A DNA stretch of 64,000 nucleotides, from the NCBI RefSeq assembly GCF_025152405.1, contig NZ_CP102292.1, forward strand, positions 2,232,001-2,296,000, in the 5' to 3' direction. Each line of letters opens with the position of its first letter. The stretch's first letter is position 1. Position numbers and translations under genes: made by a program. The stretch is from [Ruminococcus] lactaris ATCC 29176 (lineage in GTDB: Bacteria; Bacillota; Clostridia; Lachnospirales; Lachnospiraceae). The notes below the pieces were generated by a model. The model did no database searches and was not told where the DNA came from. It saw nothing but the letters and a program-made list of their open reading frames with translations. This document shows positions 17,505 through 26,366 of the stretch, in pieces.

Positions 17505-18926
17505 ATGTACGATATCACTTCATCCTGTGCAGATGATTTCATTAATCATGAAGAGATTCTTGATACACTTGCCTATGCAGATCAAAATAAAGAAAATAGT
17601 ACCCTGATCGATTCTATTATTCAAAAAGCCAAAAAAAGAAAAGGATTGTCACACCGGGAAGCCTCCGTGCTTCTTGCCTGTCCGATCCCGGAAAAAAATG
17701 AAGAGATCTTCCGGCTTGCAGAACAGATCAAAAAAGATTTCTATGGAAACCGAATTGTGATGTTTGCACCACTTTACCTGTCAAATTACTGTATCAATGG
17801 ATGTACTTACTGCCCTTATCATGCCAAAAATAAGCATATCGCAAGGAAACAGTTATCGCAGGAAGAAATACGGAAAGAGGTCATTGCCCTCCAGGATATG
17901 GGACATAAACGTCTTGCCCTGGAAGCAGGCGAAGACCCAGTCCGTAATACCATGGACTACTATTTAGAATGTATCCGGACCATCTACAGTATCCACCACA
18001 GAAATGGAGCGATCCGCCGGGTCAATATCAATATTGCAGCAACAACTGTCGATCATTACCGACTGCTCAAAGAGGCAGGGATCGGAACTTATATTCTCTT
18101 TCAGGAAACCTACCATAAGGAAAGTTACCTGTCACTTCATCCGACCGGACCAAAGCATGACTACAATTATCACACCGAAGCCATGGATCGGGCAATGCAG
18201 GGTGGAATTGATGATGTCGGCCTCGGAGTTTTGTTCGGGCTTGACAAATATCGCTATGAATTTGCCGGACTGCTCATGCATGCAGAACATCTTGAAGCCG
18301 CATTCGGAGTCGGCCCGCATACCATCAGCGTTCCACGGCTCAGACGTGCCGATGATATTGATCCTGACCAGTTTGACAATGGAATTGATGATGATACCTT
18401 TGCCAAGATCGTTGCCTGCATCCGTATTGCAGTTCCCTATACTGGAATGATCATTTCCACCCGGGAGAATCAGCAGTCAAGAGAACGTGTTCTTCATCTT
18501 GGTATTTCTCAGATCAGCGGCGGATCACGTACCAGCGTCGGTGGTTACTGCGAACCTGAACCTGAAGATGAAAAATCGGAACAATTTGATGTCAGCGACA
18601 CCCGGACACTGGATGAAGTCGTCCGCTGGCTTATGGAAATGGATTATATCCCCAGCTTCTGTACTGCCTGTTACCGGGAAGGCCGTACCGGTGACCGCTT
18701 CATGTCGCTGTGTAAAAGTGGACAGATCCAGAACTGCTGCCACCCAAATGCCCTGATGACACTGAAAGAATATCTGACAGACTATGCCTCTCCTGAAACG
18801 GCAGCCATCGGAAACCGGCTGATTGAAAAGGAAGTCCTGAATGTTCCGAATGAAAAAGCAAGAAAGATCGTGCTTGAAAACCTCAGACTGATTGAGCAGG
18901 ATAATCGGAGAGACTTCCGGTTCTGA
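17505..18926 (+). CDS. hydG: [FeFe]-hydrogenase maturase HydG (tyrosine lyase, radical SAM)
   Basis: A 473-residue radical-SAM enzyme that cleaves tyrosine to supply CO and cyanide to the H-cluster. The radical-SAM motif is CINGCTYCPYH (CX3CX2C). The C-terminal auxiliary cluster motif is SFCTACYREGRTGDRF, with a nearby CCHPNA. Also visible are LEAGEDP, YILFQETYH and GGSRTSVGGY. Length and both cluster motifs fit active HydG. AAGGAGG precedes the start. It follows hydE by 24 bases and ends before a strong terminator, so hydEG is a two-gene operon. Confidence 0.96.
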   Translation: MYDITSSCADDFINHEEILDTLAYADQNKENSTLIDSIIQKAKKRKGLSHREASVLLACPIPEKNEEIFRLAEQIKKDFYGNRIVMFAPLYLSNYCINGCTYCPYHAKNKHIARKQLSQEEIRKEVIALQDMGHKRLALEAGEDPVRNTMDYYLECIRTIYSIHHRNGAIRRVNINIAATTVDHYRLLKEAGIGTYILFQETYHKESYLSLHPTGPKHDYNYHTEAMDRAMQGGIDDVGLGVLFGLDKYRYEFAGLLMHAEHLEAAFGVGPHTISVPRLRRADDIDPDQFDNGIDDDTFAKIVACIRIAVPYTGMIISTRENQQSRERVLHLGISQISGGSRTSVGGYCEPEPEDEKSEQFDVSDTRTLDEVVRWLMEMDYIPSFCTACYREGRTGDRFMSLCKSGQIQNCCHPNALMTLKEYLTDYASPETAAIGNRLIEKEVLNVPNEKARKIVLENLRLIEQDNRRDFRF

Positions 18927-18968
18927 GACTGAAGATAACCTGTAATACGATTGATTCTCATAAAAATA

Positions 18969-19016
18969 AGACAGACAGAGAACTGCCTTCTCCTTTCGGG
19001 TATTCCCTGTCTGTCT
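18969..19016 (+). terminator. Terminator after hydG
   Basis: AGACAGACAG pairs with CTGTCTGTCT across a loop of about 28 bases and is followed by CATTTTATC. Confidence 0.7.
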
Positions 19017-19038
19017 CATTTTATCTTATCCTTATATG

Positions 19039-19221
19039 GATGTTGGAGGCAAAAGCCCCCAACAATGATGCCAACGGATTGTTTCGTGCTACGCACTACC
19101 CGCTATTCGCATATCATGGTGCTTACGCCCCACTTTTATGCTCATATCGGGGCGGGTCTCAAGGTCATTCTACCACCAGTGTGCAAGTACACGTGGTTTC
19201 AGACCTTTTGACCCTGACATC
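19039..19221. mobile_element. MITE-like element, second near-full copy
   Basis: About 183 bp, closely similar to 11127-11319. It has inverted ends (GATGTTGGAGGCAAAAG and the inverse of GATGTCAGGGTCAAAAG) and a perfect 7-bp direct repeat TTATATG on both sides (19032-19038 and 19222-19228). The direct repeat marks it as an inserted element. It ends 15 bases before the stop of the ydcF-like gene. Confidence 0.85.
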
Positions 19222-19235
19222 TTATATGTTCTTTT

Positions 19236-19970
19236 CTAAAAAATCAAATACTTGATCTCTGCCAGTATCTCTCTTAGCACATTATTCGGCAGATACAATG
19301 CTGTCGATTCTGCAGCAATTCCTGACGGGTCTTCCAGTCCCTGCCTTTTAGCAATCTGCAACGCACGGAACATATGAAAGTTATTCGTGACGATGCCAAC
19401 TGATTCCTTGCTTTTTATGAACTTTTTGCTATATTGGATATTTTCAGCTGTCGTCTTCGACTTCTCCTCTTTCAAAATCCGTTCTTCCGGGATTCCCTGC
19501 CGGATCAGATATTTTTCCATTCCTTCTGCCTCGGAACAAGGTTCATTGCTGCCTTTTCCACCTGATACAATACATTTGGTCTGTGGATTTTCATTTAAAT
19601 ATTCCACTGCCTTATCCAGCCGAAACCTTAAAACTGCACTTGGACCACGCTCATAGACCTGTGCCCCAAGAACAATGATATAGTCCAGTCCCGGTTTCCC
19701 TTCTGTGTTCATTTTACTTCCGATGCAGCCACCAATTCCTGTAAAAAGTACCAAAATCAGACATAACAATACCAATGTCACTCTCCGCAGAAACTGTGGC
19801 ATGATTCCCCACAAGCCGGCCTGTGCTGCTGCCGAACATCCCACGAAAATGACTGCCAGTGCAATCCACACAAGAAAGAAACCGGTTCCCGAACCAATCG
19901 CCCGGATCAGGATTCCATATCCACCGCAAAGAACCGCCAGCAGAATCCAAAATATCGTAACTATTTTCAT
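19236..19970 (-). CDS. YdcF-family membrane protein (DUF218)
   Basis: 244 residues. The N-terminal half has three hydrophobic segments (about residues 5-25, 30-52 and 62-82). A DUF218 domain follows with the family patterns YIIVLGAQV, RLDKAVEYL, CIVSGGKGSNE, SEAEGM and SKTTAENIQYS. DUF218 proteins such as YdcF and SanA are linked to envelope polysaccharide or peptidoglycan precursor metabolism and may bind nucleotide-activated compounds. The real function here is unknown. It lies 12 bases after the AIM24-like gene on the same strand. A mobile repeat has inserted just beyond its stop codon. Confidence 0.88.
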   Translation of the reverse strand: MKIVTIFWILLAVLCGGYGILIRAIGSGTGFFLVWIALAVIFVGCSAAAQAGLWGIMPQFLRRVTLVLLCLILVLFTGIGGCIGSKMNTEGKPGLDYIIVLGAQVYERGPSAVLRFRLDKAVEYLNENPQTKCIVSGGKGSNEPCSEAEGMEKYLIRQGIPEERILKEEKSKTTAENIQYSKKFIKSKESVGIVTNNFHMFRALQIAKRQGLEDPSGIAAESTALYLPNNVLREILAEIKYLIF

Positions 19971-19982
19971 CCTTTCAATCCT

Positions 19983-20665
19983 CTATTTACCTGACGGCAT
20001 AAATTTCAGGATCTCACCTGCTACATTAGAGATCGGCATCGTCTGCAGCCAGACCCGCCCCGGTCCTGTCACTACTGTATTGAAAACGCCCTCTCCACCA
20101 AAGACCATATTTTTCAGTCCCGGCACGGTCTGAACCTCCATACTGCAGGACCCTTCCATTGCCGCAAGATACCCCGTATCCACAACGATCTGCTGTCCCG
20201 GCTGAAGATCATACTGCACAACATGACCGTCAAATTCCAGAAAAGCCATTCCACTTCCTGACAGTCTCTGCATAATAAATCCTTCTCCACCGAAAATCCC
20301 TGCTCCTAACTTTTTCTGAAAATAAACCGAAAGACTGACCCCTGCCTCCGATGCAAGGAATCCTGTCTTCTGAACAATCAGTTCCTGTCCTGGAACGATC
20401 TGACGGGCAAGAATCTGTCCCGGAAAACTGGATGCAAACGCAATCATCCCATTCCCCCCCCCATTGCTGTATAACGATTCTGAAACATCGCCTCGCCTGA
20501 AAACATACGCCCAAACGCTTTTCCAATCCCGCCATTCGTTGTAGTCTCCATCTTCATATTCGGAGACATCCAGCTCATAGAGCCGCGTTCCGTGATCATC
20601 TGCTCTCCGCCCTCCAGATAGCAGACAACAACAGGAAGTGTATCACCTTTTATTTCGTATTTCAT
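19983..20665 (-). pseudogene. AIM24-family protein, frame broken at a G9 tract
   Basis: The first frame starts at 20665 after GAGGAGG and reads MKYEIKGDTLPVVVCYLE through FQNRYTAMGG. It then goes out of frame and stops within a few codons. The continuation GMIAFASSFPGQILA through the C-terminus ILKFMPSGK is in another frame (ORF 19983-20447). The break is at nine consecutive G residues on the coding strand (20454-20462). Seven or ten G would give one continuous protein of about 226 residues with the family's GGxGMIAFASSFPG. AIM24/TIGR00266 proteins form a beta-helical fold of unclear role. The break could be slippage-driven on/off switching, a real mutation, or a sequencing error. Confidence 0.8.
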
Positions 20666-20872
20666 ACCCAAGACCTCCTCTTTTCTTTTCATTTTGAGTG
20701 ACATCTGTTGAAAAGTCAAGTCTTGCATATCAGATTCTATTTACATATTTCCTGCACCGAAAGCCCTTTCTGATCCATATTCGCCCGTGAAGCAATATAC
20801 GGATAATCCGCCACTGCTACAGCTATTTAATTTTCAGTATTTTGTCCTTCCATGCTTTCTTCAGCAGTTATT

Positions 20873-23047
20873 TTAAACTTCTGTCTGCCCGGTCTGTCCC
20901 TCGCTCAGCCTGGGCAGCACGATCTCAGCCTTGAAAAGATCTGCCTCTGTCGTAATCTGCAACGTACCATGCTGCAATTCAATAAAGCTTTTTGCAATCG
21001 CAAGTCCCAGTCCTGATCCTTCTGTATTTCTTGAAGAATCGCCACGGACAAACCGATCCGTGATCTCATTCACATCAAAATCCAGTTCTGTTGCTGATAC
21101 ATTTTTCATAGAAATGCTGACTTTATCCGAAAACTCTTTCATTTCTATATAAACTCTCGTCTGTGCCATGGCATACTTTGTGATATTCACGATCAGATTT
21201 TCAAAAATGCGGTAGGTCTTTTCACTGTCCAGCCACATAATCACCTTATGATCCGGCAATTTCCAGCGGAACTCCAGCTTTGCATCCTGGATCTTAGAAT
21301 CATTTTCCAGCTCCACCTGCCGGATCAGCCCCACCAGATCAACCTGCATATAATTCATCTTCACACTCTTGCTTGCTGCTTTACTGATCTCAAATAAATC
21401 CTCGATCAGCACTTTGAGCCGGAAAGATTTCCGCTCCAGTACCTCAATATACTCTTTCTGCTTTTCCGGATCTGTCTCATTTTTCAGAAGATCTGTATAA
21501 GTGATAATGGCAGTCAGCGGTGTCCGCAGATCATGTGAAACATTCGTCACCAGTTCCGTCTTCATCCGCTCATTTTTTACCTCTTCATCCACTGCCTTTT
21601 TGAATCCCTGCTGGATCCTGCACAGCTCCTTCTGTATCGGCATGAAAACTCCTGCATCCCCCTCGATCACCACATCAAGATTTCCTTCTGCCAGTTCATT
21701 TGTCGCATGAAGCAGCATCTGATACTTTCTCTGTACATCCCGGAAAAACTTTCTCAGGATCAGGAACAGTACAATCGAGTAGATCACCAGTGCATAAAAT
21801 TCAAATCCGCACATCAGGCTGACCAATTCAACCACTACAAGTATAACAAAATTCACTATAACAATTCTTAAGATTGCTTTATGCGTCTTATCACGGAAGT
21901 CTATATGGGTCAGAGCATCATACTGCTTTCGTACCAGCTTTTTCAGCCTTTTCATGATCCCTTTTACCAGGCTCACAAAATCTTTTCCCATATGCAATTC
22001 ATGCTGATTTTTCCACCGGATCAGCATGCTGGTCAGCGTCTGCTCCTTCCAGTATGCTCTCTTTCTTGTGAATATACCACAAAGACACGCCCCTGCCCAG
22101 CAGAGAATCAGAAAAATACCGCTCCACATCGCCAAATTAATTCCTATCTCTGCCATTTGCCGGAATGGTCTTATCATATGCACCAATGTCCCATCGACTG
22201 TCCTGCAGAGAATATTTGCCGGATAGTACAGCCAGTCGGCACTCCATCCAAAAATAACAATCAGAATCAATATGACTCCTTCAAATGGTACGCGGAAAAT
22301 CTTTCCTTTATATTCTTCCGTCCTTAAAAGTGTCGGAAGAAGTGCCGCAGCCACTGCCAGCAAAAGCATCATGCAGTTGACAGAACGGCTCAGTCCACTA
22401 TACCATATGACCATATCCCCGCTTCTCTGATCTTCATAAAAATTTTCAGCATAACTCTCTACATTCGCAGCCGACATTCCATAAATAAGCGTCATACTCT
22501 GTCCACCGGATAATTCAATCCCATAAGCATCTTCCATAAACCGTACATCAGCTAAAAAGCTCTGCTCTGCCTCATATTCTTCTTCCGGTGTCAGCCTGCT
22601 GCCTGACACTTCAATATCTGACAGTTCCCCATCCGCATCATAAGTATATGCCACCCGAATACCATAAATGGAATCCGAATCCGACAGAAGCCTTGTTGCC
22701 ACAGAATCCGACGTACTCTTTAAAAGACTCTCTCCATTTCGGTCAAATGCCCCGTACTCCATATATTTTTTCAGCAGATTAAACTGAGACATTCCATATT
22801 CTTCCAACAGCTCCGACTGCTCTCGCCCTCCGGATATTTCATTGTCCAGAATACAGTTTCCGATCGCAAGTCCGTCACCCATATCAGAAATGACATTTTC
22901 CATAGAATCTGCCTTCTCTTTCTGAGCCTTTTCTCCTGCCTCGTAAAACGATCCATACCGACTGAGCAATACGGTTGAACAGATACAGATCAGGATCACC
23001 AGGATCAGATACTTCAGATTATCCCTGCTTTTCAATTTTGTAACCAA
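20873..23047 (-). CDS. Membrane sensor histidine kinase
   Basis: 724 residues. An N-terminal helix (about 11-28) is followed by an extracellular region of about 190 residues, then several transmembrane helices between about 230 and 420. A HAMP-like linker (LLHATNELAEGNLDVVIEGD) precedes the HisKA dimerisation helix with the phospho-acceptor in NVSHDLRTPLTAIITYTDLL. The HATPase_c domain shows IFENLIVNITKYA, FVRGDSSRNTEG and SGLGLAIAKS. It overlaps the response regulator gene by 29 bases, so they are co-translated and should form one signalling pair. The stimulus is unknown; no clear target gene is adjacent. The 207-base gap downstream of it (20666-20872) is noted under rejected items. Confidence 0.93.
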   Translation of the reverse strand: MVTKLKSRDNLKYLILVILICICSTVLLSRYGSFYEAGEKAQKEKADSMENVISDMGDGLAIGNCILDNEISGGREQSELLEEYGMSQFNLLKKYMEYGAFDRNGESLLKSTSDSVATRLLSDSDSIYGIRVAYTYDADGELSDIEVSGSRLTPEEEYEAEQSFLADVRFMEDAYGIELSGGQSMTLIYGMSAANVESYAENFYEDQRSGDMVIWYSGLSRSVNCMMLLLAVAAALLPTLLRTEEYKGKIFRVPFEGVILILIVIFGWSADWLYYPANILCRTVDGTLVHMIRPFRQMAEIGINLAMWSGIFLILCWAGACLCGIFTRKRAYWKEQTLTSMLIRWKNQHELHMGKDFVSLVKGIMKRLKKLVRKQYDALTHIDFRDKTHKAILRIVIVNFVILVVVELVSLMCGFEFYALVIYSIVLFLILRKFFRDVQRKYQMLLHATNELAEGNLDVVIEGDAGVFMPIQKELCRIQQGFKKAVDEEVKNERMKTELVTNVSHDLRTPLTAIITYTDLLKNETDPEKQKEYIEVLERKSFRLKVLIEDLFEISKAASKSVKMNYMQVDLVGLIRQVELENDSKIQDAKLEFRWKLPDHKVIMWLDSEKTYRIFENLIVNITKYAMAQTRVYIEMKEFSDKVSISMKNVSATELDFDVNEITDRFVRGDSSRNTEGSGLGLAIAKSFIELQHGTLQITTEADLFKAEIVLPRLSEGQTGQTEV

Positions 23048-23717
23048 CGCCCCACACCACCTTTAAATATTTCGGATTTTTTGGATCAAGTTCAATCTTC
23101 TCTCTGATATTTCTTACGTGTACCATAATCGTATCCGTATTGATCGCTTTTTCCTGCCATACACGCTCATAAATTTCCTCTGAAGAAAAAACTCTTCCCG
23201 GATTTTTTGCAAGCAACAGCAGAATTTTGTACTCGATCGGTGTCAGTCTGACCGGCTCTCCGTCCACAGATACTTCCACCGTATCCTCGTTGATCTCCAG
23301 ACCTCCGATCACATGGATATTTTCCCTCGGTGCAAGCCGCTCCATAAATTTCCGGTATCTTCTGAGCTGGGAATTGACCCTCGCCATCAGCTCCATCGGT
23401 GTAAAAGGTTTCGTCACATAATCATCTGCCCCAATATTCAGTCCCATCACCTTATCTACTTCCTCTGACTTTGCCGATAACATAATAACCGGGAAATCAT
23501 ACTTTTCCCTTAATTTCATCGTCATCCGTATTCCGTCCAGTCTCGGCATCATAATATCCACGATCGCCAGATGGATCTCCTCTTTTTCCAGTACTTTCAA
23601 CCCCTCTATACCATCCGCAGCCTCGTACACTTCATATCCCTGACTTTTCAGATAGATCTTTACGCCTTCCCTGATCTCTTTATCGTCCTCTACTACCAGT
23701 ACATGATTCATTTCCAT
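23019..23717 (-). CDS. OmpR-family response regulator
   Basis: 232 residues from the ATG at 23717. The receiver domain has the acidic pocket VVEDDKEIRE, phospho-acceptor Asp in LAIVDIMMPRLDG, the switch residue in VIMLSAKSEE, and Lys in DYVTKPFTPMELMARV. The C-terminal winged helix shows VRLTPIEYKILLLLAKNPG and IMVHVRNIREKIELDP. It is encoded first in a two-gene unit with the kinase that follows and overlaps it, so it is most likely that kinase's partner. Regulated genes cannot be named from the sequence. Confidence 0.95.
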   Translation of the reverse strand: MEMNHVLVVEDDKEIREGVKIYLKSQGYEVYEAADGIEGLKVLEKEEIHLAIVDIMMPRLDGIRMTMKLREKYDFPVIMLSAKSEEVDKVMGLNIGADDYVTKPFTPMELMARVNSQLRRYRKFMERLAPRENIHVIGGLEINEDTVEVSVDGEPVRLTPIEYKILLLLAKNPGRVFSSEEIYERVWQEKAINTDTIMVHVRNIREKIELDPKNPKYLKVVWGVGYKIEKQG

Positions 23718-23799
23718 TGCTTTTCCCTCCTGCATATCCTTATATTAGCTGCTAAATCTAAAGGTCTCAGATACAAGTTTCCAAAGATTTTCTAAAGAA

Positions 23800-23829
23800 A
23801 AACCGGCCTTTTCATTCAAAGACCGGTTC
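23800..23829 (-). terminator. Terminator after xpt
   Basis: Minus-strand AACCGG-CTTT / AAAG-CCGGTT stem followed by TTTC. It lies 13 bases beyond the xpt stop. Confidence 0.8.
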
Positions 23830-23841
23830 ATTTTTATCTAT

Positions 23842-24441
23842 TTACTTCGCATCCCACTGTGGCTGCTCTCTGAATGTGATCTCACCTGTCGCCGCGTCCA
23901 TTCCGTCAACGATCGCCAGTGACTCTAACTGGAATCCGAGATTGCGGATCATCCTTCCACCCGACTGGAAACCTTTTTCCACTGCGATCCCGATTCCCTC
24001 TACAGTAGCACCTGCAGACTGCACGATCTGGATCAGTCCCTGTAATGCACAGCCATTTGCAAGGAAATCATCAATAAGCAGTACATGATCTTCCGGAGAA
24101 AGGAACTTCTGTGCCACGATCACATGGTTCTTACACTTATGAGTAAACGACTCTACCTCTGCCACATACATATCACCATCTAAATTGATGCTCTGGGATT
24201 TCTTCGCAAATACGACCGGCACATCAAAATGCTGAGCTGCGATACAGGCAATTCCGATCCCGGATGCCTCGATCGTCAGAATCTTGTTGATCTGCTTATC
24301 TGCAAATCTTCTTTTAAACTCTGCTCCCATCTCATTCAACAGGTGAATATCCATCTGATGGTTCAGGAAACTGTCTACTTTCAGGACATTTCCTTCTTTT
24401 ACAACACCGTCTTTCATAATTCTCTCTTCTAAAAAGTTCAT
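23842..24441 (-). CDS. xpt: Xanthine phosphoribosyltransferase
   Basis: Salvages xanthine to XMP with PRPP. It is 199 residues, the normal length. Features are the N-terminal [47 protein letters not shown], the PRPP-binding loop [17 protein letters not shown], and [16 protein letters not shown] at the end. Its start overlaps the last four bases of the yesL-like gene, so translation is coupled. No purine riboswitch is visible upstream of the pair, unlike many Firmicute xpt genes. Confidence 0.95.
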   Translation of the reverse strand: MNFLEERIMKDGVVKEGNVLKVDSFLNHQMDIHLLNEMGAEFKRRFADKQINKILTIEASGIGIACIAAQHFDVPVVFAKKSQSINLDGDMYVAEVESFTHKCKNHVIVAQKFLSPEDHVLLIDDFLANGCALQGLIQIVQSAGATVEGIGIAVEKGFQSGGRMIRNLGFQLESLAIVDGMDAATGEITFREQPQWDAK

Positions 24442-25082
24442 TCTTCTACTTCCTCCTCTGTATGATCTTCAATTCCCGCAAAAATTCTTCTTAATAACTT
24501 TGAGTTGATCCAGAAAATGATCGAAACTCCAAATAATGCCCAAAATGGAAGAGCAAATGTGATCAACTGGAGATTCCATATTGATATACCGATCAACGCT
24601 ATCATGATGGCTACCATCAGTATGGAAGACGGAAATCTTGCCAGTGTCAGCGTCAATGCATTACGGATGGTTCCCCTGATACTGTTCTCATATCTCGCGG
24701 TCAGTGCAAATGCATAAATCCCGACTGCAAGTACCAGCAGTTCCAGTGCTGCAAAGATCGCTCTTAACGCCATTCCCACAGAACCTTTGGCCGAACTCGT
24801 CAGATATAAATCCGCCCCCAGGAACCCCCCGATCACCAGCAGGATCAGCCAGATGATCGTACTCTTTTTAAAATTCTCTTTAAATGCCTTAAAAAAGCCT
24901 TTTACAATATATCCTTCCTCATTCTTTACAACCTTCAGCATCACCGTATACATCGCTGTCGTAGATGCACCGATCGTAAAAATCGGAAGAGAGCAGACCA
25001 GCCAAAGCACATTCAGACACATCATATCGAATATTCTTGACATACCACTTATTACCGGGTTATCCGTCACATCAAGTCTCAT
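24438..25082 (-). CDS. YesL-family membrane protein (DUF624)
   Basis: 214 residues with about five hydrophobic segments. The N-terminal DUF624 pattern [20 protein letters not shown], then [20 protein letters not shown], identifies the family. YesL proteins are often found beside carbohydrate ABC transporters, but here the partner is xpt, with a four-base overlap. The acidic tail HTEEEVEE is typical of many members. Function is unknown. The 145 bases upstream up to the tRNA hold an AT-rich stretch with no clear regulatory RNA. Confidence 0.85.
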   Translation of the reverse strand: MRLDVTDNPVISGMSRIFDMMCLNVLWLVCSLPIFTIGASTTAMYTVMLKVVKNEEGYIVKGFFKAFKENFKKSTIIWLILLVIGGFLGADLYLTSSAKGSVGMALRAIFAALELLVLAVGIYAFALTARYENSIRGTIRNALTLTLARFPSSILMVAIMIALIGISIWNLQLITFALPFWALFGVSIIFWINSKLLRRIFAGIEDHTEEEVEE

Positions 25083-25228
25083 CGTTCATTGCTCCTTTAT
25101 TTCATTCTTTATCCAAAAGTAAACTCTTTTAAGTATATCATATCTACATTTAAGAATACAATAAGGGAATAATAGGAATATAAGAAGAAACGCAGATTTA
25201 AGAGAATTTTTAGAAAAATAAAAAAAGA

Positions 25229-25299
25229 AGCGGGTGATGGGAATCGAACCCACGTATCCAGCTTGGAAGGCTGGTGTTCTACCATTGAACTACACCCGC
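25229..25299 (-). tRNA. tRNA-Gly (anticodon TCC)
   Basis: The minus strand reads GCGGGTG at the acceptor, TAGTTCAATGGTAGAACA for the D arm, CCAGCCTTCCAAGCTGG for the anticodon arm (anticodon TCC), GTGGGTTCGATTCCCAT for the T arm, and CACCCGC to close. No CCA is encoded. Confidence 0.96.
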
Positions 25300-25462
25300 G
25301 TCATCTCTGACACGATTGATATGATATCATATTATTTTTATTTTTGCAAGTATTTTTTATACTTTTTTTATTGCTATTTTGAATCAGAATGTATATCATG
25401 TTACTTATCGGTAGATCCGACCCAAAAAAGCGTTATTTCAATATGACAGAATGGAGTATATT

Positions 25463-25702
25463 ATGAATTTTTCACAATTAGGAAAGTTTCAGGAGTTAAA
25501 AAAGCATCTTGATCTTTTTCGTTCCAATCATCCTAAGTTTCCTCTTTTCCTTGGGGCTGTAACCCGCGAGGCTCTCGAAGAAGGCACGCTTCTCGAAATG
25601 TCCGTCACCACTCCCGAGGGAAAGCATTTTGAGACGAACCTCAAATTAAAACCGGAGGATCTTGAGTTTATCCGTGTGATCCAGAGTATGACAAAGCAGT
25701 AG
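25463..25702 (+). CDS. Small conserved-looking cytosolic protein, unknown function
   Basis: A 79-residue protein from the ATG at 25463, which follows GGAGTATATT; an in-frame ATG 12 bases earlier is poorly placed. The N-terminal half is helical and basic (FQELKKHLDLFRSNHPKF). The C-terminal half is acidic (EGTLLEMSVTTPEGKHFETN, LKLKPEDLEFIRVI). No signal peptide, membrane segment or catalytic motif. I do not recognise a named family; the compositional pattern resembles small Lachnospiraceae proteins. Confidence 0.65.
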   Translation: MNFSQLGKFQELKKHLDLFRSNHPKFPLFLGAVTREALEEGTLLEMSVTTPEGKHFETNLKLKPEDLEFIRVIQSMTKQ

Positions 25703-25781
25703 ATCGCCTGGTTGTCTGTTCTCTGCTATGTGATCTTTTCTCGGTCTTTTCACCTGTTACAGAAAATATTCCGAAAGTTTT

Positions 25782-25810
25782 TTGACTTCTCAGCAGACAC
25801 GTTATATAAT
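25782..25810 (+). promoter_or_regulatory. Strong promoter of the DUF6465-like gene
   Basis: -35 TTGACT (25782-25787), a 17-base spacer and a perfect -10 TATAAT (25805-25810), 38 bases before the start codon. Confidence 0.85.
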
Positions 25811-25848
25811 AGTAAGTGCCGAACGAAAAAAGAAAAGGGGATAAAATC

Positions 25849-26184
25849 ATGAGCAGAAGAACTGATAAAAAGAAATTAAAAAGAATGAATGAATCCGCAG
25901 TTTCCCAGGCTTCAGTCACAGTTGCAACTGTTTCCACGGTTAAGGCAGATGACGCAGCTCCTGCTGCAGAGACTACAGCACCGGTTTCCCAGCCGTCTGC
26001 AGCATATGATCTTTACATCCAGTATCAGGGAGCTGACTACAATGCTGAAGAGCTTGCCTCACAGATTCTTGAGAAATGCAAGGCAGAAGGCATGGACAGT
26101 GCTGATCTTAAGATCTATGTAAAACCAGAGGATAAAAAAGCATATTATGCATGTGCAGGAGGTAACAGCTACATCGAGCTGTAA
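25849..26184 (+). CDS. DUF6465-like small protein
   Basis: A 111-residue protein. The first 45 residues are basic and then alanine/proline/threonine rich and probably disordered (MSRRTDKKKLKRMNES). The compact C-terminal domain of about 60 residues reads YDLYIQYQGADYNAEELASQ and LKIYVKPEDKKAYYACAGG. This matches the uncharacterised DUF6465 pattern in gut Clostridia. The start at 25849 follows AAGGGG. A near-consensus promoter and a strong terminator frame it as a single, probably well-expressed gene. No function is known. Confidence 0.75.
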   Translation: MSRRTDKKKLKRMNESAVSQASVTVATVSTVKADDAAPAAETTAPVSQPSAAYDLYIQYQGADYNAEELASQILEKCKAEGMDSADLKIYVKPEDKKAYYACAGGNSYIEL

Positions 26185-26242
26185 TCCATTCTGCAACGTA
26201 TCAGAGAGGGGATTTATTCACCGTAATGAATCCCTTCAGCAG

Positions 26243-26288
26243 AAAATCCGCAGAGCGAACCTTCCAGGTTCGTCCCTGCGGATTTTTT
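26243..26288 (+). terminator. Terminator after the DUF6465-like gene
   Basis: AAATCCGCAG ... GAACCT-TCC-AGGTTC ... CTGCGGATTT hairpin followed by TTTTT. Confidence 0.9.
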
Positions 26289-26366
26289 ACTGTATATCAT
26301 TTCAGATATCTTTTCATATTGCTTTTTATAGCATTTCATATATCTTTATCTATGATTCCATTGATT

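Noticed and set aside
20740-20830. About 30 codons on the minus strand ending ANMDQKGLSVQEICK before a stop, in the gap after the kinase gene
   Set aside because: It reads like the tail of a lost gene, but the stretch is too short, has an upstream stop and no start. I could not support a feature.
25083-25228. Possible purine riboswitch before yesL-xpt
   Set aside because: The conserved purine-aptamer loops are not visible; the stretch is only AT-rich.
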